From Thioalkalivibrio sp. (GTDB lineage: Bacteria; Pseudomonadota; Gammaproteobacteria; SpSt-1174), in contig DSBO01000171.1 in assembly GCA_011046015.1 (NCBI GenBank), positions 1 to 10,351 on the forward strand: 10,351 bases of DNA, read 5' to 3'. The notes under the pieces are model-generated. The model worked only from the letters and a program-made list of their open reading frames with translations. It was not told where the DNA came from and searched no databases. Shown piece after piece: positions 7,058 to 10,351 of this stretch. Both the position numbers and the translations under genes were made by a program. The stretch's first letter is position 1; each line of letters begins with the position of its first letter.

Positions 7058-7086
7058 TTCAGTCACCGTGGCCAATCAGGTATCAT
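7058..7086 (+). promoter_or_regulatory. Possible sigma-70-like promoter ahead of exbB
   Basis: TTCAGT (7058-7063, 3 of 6 matches to TTGACA) and TATCAT (7081-7086, close to TATAAT) are separated by exactly 17 nt in the 73-nt gap after comEC. A start near 7092 would give a leader of about 30 nt and an independent exbB-exbD-lpxK transcript. The -35 match is weak, so read-through from comEC is also possible. Confidence 0.35.
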
Positions 7087-7121
7087 GGCGCCACTTCAAG
7101 AACTGATTCAGGGGATTGTGC

Positions 7122-7760
7122 GTGTTCGAGATCATTAAGGCTGGCGGCTGGCTGATGCTGCCGATCATCGCGTGTTCCGTCGTGGCGCTTGCCATCGTTC
7201 TCGAGCGTCTCTGGAGCCTCAAGCGCTCGCGCGTGATCCCCCGGCAACTGGTAGCCCAGATCTGGCAGTGGGCACAGCAGGGGCAACTGACCGATGAGCG
7301 CATTCGCGAGTTGCGCGACGGCTCGCCACTCGGCCGCGTGCTGTCCTCGGGACTGGTCAACCGCAATCACAGCCGTGAGGTGATGAAGGAGGCTATCGAG
7401 GAGACCGGTCGTCACGTTGCCCACGAGCTGGAACGCTTTCTCAATACACTGGGCACCATCGCCGCGATCACGCCGCTGCTGGGTCTGCTCGGCACCGTCA
7501 TCGGCATGATCACCGTGTTCAGCGTCATAACCGATGTAGGCGTGGGCAACCCCGGTCAGCTGGCCGGGGGGATCTCCGAGGCGTTGATCACCACTGCCAC
7601 GGGCATCTCCGTCGCCGTGCCGAGCCTCATCTTTCACCGCTATTTCCGCGGCCGCGTCGATGAGCTGGTCGTGATCATGGAACAGGAGGCCATCAAGCTC
7701 GTCGAGGTGATGCACGGCGAGCGCGAACAGGCCGACGTGACCCGGGAGCGCGCGGCGTGA
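7122..7760 (+). CDS. exbB: MotA/TolQ/ExbB proton channel family protein (ExbB-like)
   Basis: Inner-membrane stator subunit that works with ExbD to couple proton flow to envelope processes. The 212-aa product has three membrane helices: about 9-28 (GWLMLPIIACSVVALAIV), about 109-133 (LGTIAAITPLLGLLGTVIGMI) and about 151-171 (ISEALITTATGISVAVPSLI). The last two carry the family-defining PLLGLLGTV..M and GGISEAL.TTATG motifs. I chose the GTG at 7122 (MFEIIKAGGWLML), which has AGGGG 7 nt upstream and matches the family N-terminus. The TTG at 7116 is too close to that site. Its TGA overlaps the exbD GTG (GTGA). No TonB gene is present and the neighbours are lipid A genes, so this belongs to the ExbBD pairs found beside lpxK, whose partner is not evident here. 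Confidence 0.93.
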   Translation: MFEIIKAGGWLMLPIIACSVVALAIVLERLWSLKRSRVIPRQLVAQIWQWAQQGQLTDERIRELRDGSPLGRVLSSGLVNRNHSREVMKEAIEETGRHVAHELERFLNTLGTIAAITPLLGLLGTVIGMITVFSVITDVGVGNPGQLAGGISEALITTATGISVAVPSLIFHRYFRGRVDELVVIMEQEAIKLVEVMHGEREQADVTRERAA

Positions 7761-8176
7761 ATTTTCGTCCACGTCGCGCCGAAAGCGTCGACATCAACCT
7801 CACGCCGTTGATCGACGTGGTATTCCTGCTGCTCATCTTCTTCATGGTGACCACGACCTTTGATCGCAGCAGTGAACTCAAGATCAACTTGCCGCAGGCC
7901 GCTCAAGCGCCGGAAGAGCAGCAGGTGGAGAAGCTCGAGCTCGTGATCGACGCGAGCGGCAACTACTTCCTCAATGGTAACGAGCTGGTGAACACCAGGC
8001 CGGAAACCGTGCGTGCGGCACTCGAGCAGGAGTCGGCAGGGCACAGGGATATCCCGGTGATCATTCGCGCCGATGCCAGCACGCCACACCAGGCGGTGGT
8101 CACCGCCATGGATGCGGCACAGAAGGTCGGCCTCACACGCATGTCTATCGCGACCACGCGCGGCGACTCCGAATAG
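7757..8176 (+). CDS. exbD: Biopolymer transport protein ExbD/TolR family
   Basis: Single-pass inner-membrane partner of ExbB, with a C-terminal periplasmic domain. The 139-aa product begins MNFRPRRAESVDINLTPLID. Its one helix (about 16-35, LIDVVFLLLIFFMVTTTF) carries the conserved proton-pathway aspartate, Asp20. The periplasmic part shows INLPQA, LVIDASGNYFLNG and IIRADASTPHQAVVTAMDAAQKVGL, typical ExbD/TolR folding elements. The start is GTG, overlapping the exbB TGA by 4 nt, which implies coupled translation and fixed stoichiometry. The next recognisable gene starts 119 nt later. Length and motifs are normal. Confidence 0.94.
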   Translation: MNFRPRRAESVDINLTPLIDVVFLLLIFFMVTTTFDRSSELKINLPQAAQAPEEQQVEKLELVIDASGNYFLNGNELVNTRPETVRAALEQESAGHRDIPVIIRADASTPHQAVVTAMDAAQKVGLTRMSIATTRGDSE

Positions 8177-8181
8177 CGTCG

Positions 8182-8292
8182 ATGAGGGAAGTGACAGCCC
8201 GGCTTCACGACAAGCTGATCCCGCTGGCCAGGCGACTCGCATGCGCAGCCGCCCGCACCCGTCTCCAGGGCCTGTCGATCCGGGAGACATAG
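8182..8292 (+). CDS. Doubtful 36-aa ORF in the exbD to 8296 gap
   Basis: An ATG five bases after the exbD stop opens 36 codons (MREVTARLHDKLIPLARRLA, then CAAARTRLQGLSIRET) ending in TAG, 3 nt before the GTG of the next gene. The peptide would be basic and amphipathic with no membrane helix. There is no convincing ribosome binding site before the ATG, although stop-to-start reinitiation from exbD is possible. I recognise no family. It may be spacer, a remnant of a lost gene, or a short coupling ORF. Its main support is that it fills the gap almost exactly. Confidence 0.2.
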   Translation: MREVTARLHDKLIPLARRLACAAARTRLQGLSIRET

Positions 8293-8295
8293 GCA

Positions 8296-9447
8296 GTGGC
8301 ATATAACCCGAAAAGCTACACGGTCTCGCGACTGGCGGTATTCACGCAGGGTTGGCGCGACCGCCTCAAGGGCGAGCATGCCCGGGCCAACGCGCGGCTG
8401 GGCTTCCTGCGGCCGCCGGCCGGGGAGAGCAGGCTCGTCTGGATCAAGGCCGGCGGCACCCGTGACTCGGTGCGCCTGGGGGTGGAGCTCTTGGGCGCGA
8501 TCCGGCAAAAGCGCCACGACTTGCGGCTGGTGCTCACCTTCGAGGAGGATTACGCCGACATTCTCGAGCCGCGTGTCGCCGGCATGCAGAAGATTGGCCT
8601 GGGCTTCGGCCCCTGCGATCGGCGGCGCGTGGTCCGACGTACCTGGGAGCGTCTGTCGCCCTTCGGCGTGATCCTGGTCGATACGGCGTTCCCCGAAAAC
8701 CTCGCGCACCTGGCTCATACCGCCGGCGCACACCTGGTGGCCTTCAACACGGCGCCGGGCAGGGTGCCGGTGGAAGCCGCCTACCCGGTCGACCTCACCC
8801 AGCAGGCGGCCTGGGCCGAGGCGGGCACGGCCGCTCATCTGGCTGAACCGGCCGACCCCCACAGCCTGTTCGTCGAGGCCCAGGTGGATACCACCCTGCG
8901 TACCCTCGTTACCGGGGGCGAGGAGCGCGAACTGTGGTGGTGGCAGGGGTCGGGCAGCGACGCCGTGGACTTCATCGCTCGCTGGCGCGCCTCGGCGCTC
9001 TCAGACAACGGCATACTCTTCGCCTCGGCCGATGGTGACCCGCTGGATGACGGTGGCGCGGACCTCGCCATCAGCCGCTGGGGCCGCGAGCCCCTGGCCC
9101 CGGGCAGGGTGGTCCGGGTCGACGATACCCGGTGGTTCGGCGCCATCGCCAGTGCCGTCAACGCCGGCCATCTCGCGCAGGCCGCGCAGACCACCCTGTG
9201 GTCGGCGCTCGCCGGCGGATCGGCCATCAGTATCCGGCCGGGGCTGTGCACACTGCACGAGGCGCTGGCGAAAAACCTGCGTCAATGCGAGGATAACGAA
9301 GCGGTGCTCGCCCTCTGGGCCGGGTATCGCGAGGCCCCGACAGAGGGCCGGCGGCAGGGGGATGTCTGTCGACGATTGTTCTGGGACGAACGCCGGAAAT
9401 TGCAGAAGACCATCGATGAATTTCTGCAAAGGGTATTTGACTGGTAA
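8296..9447 (+). CDS. Unrecognised 383-aa protein, probably a highly diverged WaaA/KdtA-like (GT-B fold) protein
   Basis: I cannot name this gene with certainty. Read against Kdo transferase WaaA, several N-domain landmarks line up: ARLGFLRPPAGESRLVWIKA (32-51) with the family's RLG...(L/I)WFHA, KAGGTRDS (51-58) with HAVSVGET, an LL.AIRQKRHDLRLVLTF strand, and VDTAFPENLAHLAHTAGAHL (128-147) with ETELWPNL and the following helix and strand. In the second half VVRVDDTRW (272-280) sits where WaaA has GDT, but the GGHN.LE motif is missing. The presumed catalytic Glu of WaaA is Asp57 here. The WaaA N-terminal membrane anchor is absent, so a cytosolic or peripheral protein is expected. The GTG start has GGGAG 9 nt upstream. 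It overlaps the lpxK start by 1 nt (TAATG), so the two are probably co-translated. Similarity is by eye; loss of the parent activity is inferred. Confidence 0.6.
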   Translation: MAYNPKSYTVSRLAVFTQGWRDRLKGEHARANARLGFLRPPAGESRLVWIKAGGTRDSVRLGVELLGAIRQKRHDLRLVLTFEEDYADILEPRVAGMQKIGLGFGPCDRRRVVRRTWERLSPFGVILVDTAFPENLAHLAHTAGAHLVAFNTAPGRVPVEAAYPVDLTQQAAWAEAGTAAHLAEPADPHSLFVEAQVDTTLRTLVTGGEERELWWWQGSGSDAVDFIARWRASALSDNGILFASADGDPLDDGGADLAISRWGREPLAPGRVVRVDDTRWFGAIASAVNAGHLAQAAQTTLWSALAGGSAISIRPGLCTLHEALAKNLRQCEDNEAVLALWAGYREAPTEGRRQGDVCRRLFWDERRKLQKTIDEFLQRVFDW

Positions 9448-10351
9448 TGGGGATTGAATCCGGCTGGTACAAGAGGGGGGTCGTGGCCTATGCGCTGTGG
9501 CCGGTATCGAAACTGTTCTGTGGTCTGGTAGCGCTCCGCCGTCGCTATTTCCTGCTGCGTAACCGTCTCTGGCCAAGGCTCAAGGTGCCCGTGGTGCTGG
9601 TGGTGGGCAACATCACCATGCAGGGGACGGGCAAGACGCCCATGGTCGTGTGGCTGGTCAACCAGTTGCGGGCCAATGGCCTGCGCGCGGGTGTCGTCAG
9701 CCGCGGCGCAGGCGGCACGACCAGGGACTGGCCGCAGCAGGTCACGGCGCAAAGCGACGCCAACGAAGTCGGTGATGAAGCCGTGCTCATCGCGACCCGG
9801 GCCGGCTGCCCGGTGTACGTGGGGCCCAGGCGCGACAAGGCGGCGCGGGCGTTGCTCGACGCGCACGGCGTTGACGTGCTCATCGCCGACGACGGCCTGC
9901 AGCACTACAATCTCCAGCGGGACATCGAGATTGCCATGGTCGATAGCCGGCACCGGTTCGGCAACGGCTTCTGCCTGCCGGCGGGGCCGTTGCGCGAACC
10001 GGTTGGCAGGCTGGCGGCCTGTGATTTCGTCATCGTCAACGGCATGGCGAAACAGGGCGAGTACTCGATGGGGCTGCGCGGCAACGTCGCGGTGAACATC
10101 GGCGACAGCAAGATGGCGAATACGCTGGATGCCTTCCGTCATCAGCAGGTGCATGCGGTCGCCGGCATCGGCCATCCGGAACGCTTCTTTGATATGCTTC
10201 GGGTCAATGGTATCGAGGTCATCCCGCATCCGTTTCCGGATCATCACCGCTTCGAGGACTCCGAACTGGACTTCGACGACGACCTGCCGGTCTTCATGAC
10301 GGAGAAGGACGCTGTCAAATGCCGCCACATGTACCTGGACAATGCGTGGAT
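9447..10351 (+). CDS. lpxK: Tetraacyldisaccharide 4'-kinase LpxK (partial, C-terminus beyond the right edge)
   Basis: Phosphorylates the 4' position of the lipid A disaccharide precursor at the inner membrane, making lipid IVA. The 301 visible codons start MGIESGWYKRGVVAYALWPV, a membrane-associating N-terminus usual for LpxK. Family motifs follow: VVGNITMQGTGKTPMVVWL (52-70, P-loop), GVVSRGAGG (82-90), VGDEAVLIA (108-116), ADDGLQHYNLQRDIEIAMVD (147-166) with the conserved aspartates and His153, FGNGFCLPAGPLREP (171-185), AVAGIGHPERFF (237-248), FPDHH (263-267) and MTEKDAVKC (284-292). Two usually conserved positions differ: the first Gly of GGTGKT is Gln59, and the Tyr of SRGYGG is Ala88. 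Probably 25-40 C-terminal residues are missing. The ATG overlaps the previous TAA; the nearest Shine-Dalgarno-like AAAGGG is 13 nt away, favouring coupling. Confidence 0.95.
   Translation, partial: MGIESGWYKRGVVAYALWPVSKLFCGLVALRRRYFLLRNRLWPRLKVPVVLVVGNITMQGTGKTPMVVWLVNQLRANGLRAGVVSRGAGGTTRDWPQQVTAQSDANEVGDEAVLIATRAGCPVYVGPRRDKAARALLDAHGVDVLIADDGLQHYNLQRDIEIAMVDSRHRFGNGFCLPAGPLREPVGRLAACDFVIVNGMAKQGEYSMGLRGNVAVNIGDSKMANTLDAFRHQQVHAVAGIGHPERFFDMLRVNGIEVIPHPFPDHHRFEDSELDFDDDLPVFMTEKDAVKCRHMYLDNAW

Noticed and set aside
9282..10328. 348-codon minus-strand frame opposite lpxK
   Set aside because: It spans the end of one clear gene and most of lpxK; the LpxK motifs decide the strand.
1..10351. 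CRISPR arrays, tRNA/rRNA genes, insertion sequences, phage or defence genes
   Set aside because: No regularly spaced repeats, no terminal inverted repeats with a transposase, and no recognisable RNA gene; the window is accounted for by housekeeping envelope, competence and polyamine genes.

Overview
The window is a GC-rich, densely packed bacterial chromosomal segment. The gene content (LolC/LolD, DUF2062, ComEC, ExbB/ExbD and LpxK in a row, with agmatine deiminase and N-carbamoylputrescine amidase next door) points to a Gram-negative gammaproteobacterium, plausibly in or near the Chromatiales/Ectothiorhodospiraceae. That placement is inferred from gene order and protein character, not from a search. 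I see no rRNA, tRNA, CRISPR array, insertion sequence or phage gene.

Region 1 (1-1890, minus strand) reads right to left as a three-gene set: a small secreted protein (1567-1890), aguA (472-1518) and aguB (from 475, cut by the left edge). The aguA stop and aguB start overlap as ATGA, with a good ribosome binding site ahead of aguB. AguA and AguB together convert agmatine to putrescine. An extended -10 promoter lies just upstream of the small gene, so the three may be co-transcribed.

Region 2 (1891-2137) is a relatively AT-rich divergent intergenic region. Region 3 (2138-4092, plus) is lolC-lolD, the inner-membrane lipoprotein-release ABC transporter. No lolE follows. lolD instead meets a convergent DUF2062 membrane protein gene (4089-4628, minus), and the two stop codons share one CTAG.

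Region 4 (4733-10351, plus) starts divergently from the DUF2062 gene with comEC, the DNA-uptake channel, whose start codon sits in a perfect 8-bp inverted repeat. A 73-nt gap follows, then a tight run of exbB, exbD, an unrecognised 383-aa protein and lpxK (truncated by the right edge). exbB/exbD overlap by GTGA and the 383-aa gene/lpxK by TAATG. This run looks like an envelope/lipid A operon.

The most interesting gene is the 383-aa one at 8296-9447. It occupies the slot where related genomes often carry the lipid A flippase gene msbA. It reads like a strongly diverged, non-membrane relative of the Kdo transferase WaaA/KdtA, with its key motifs altered. The adjacent LpxK also carries unusual substitutions in its P-loop region. 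I see no clearly novel multi-gene defence or mobile system; the novelty candidates are this protein and a few regulatory oddities.
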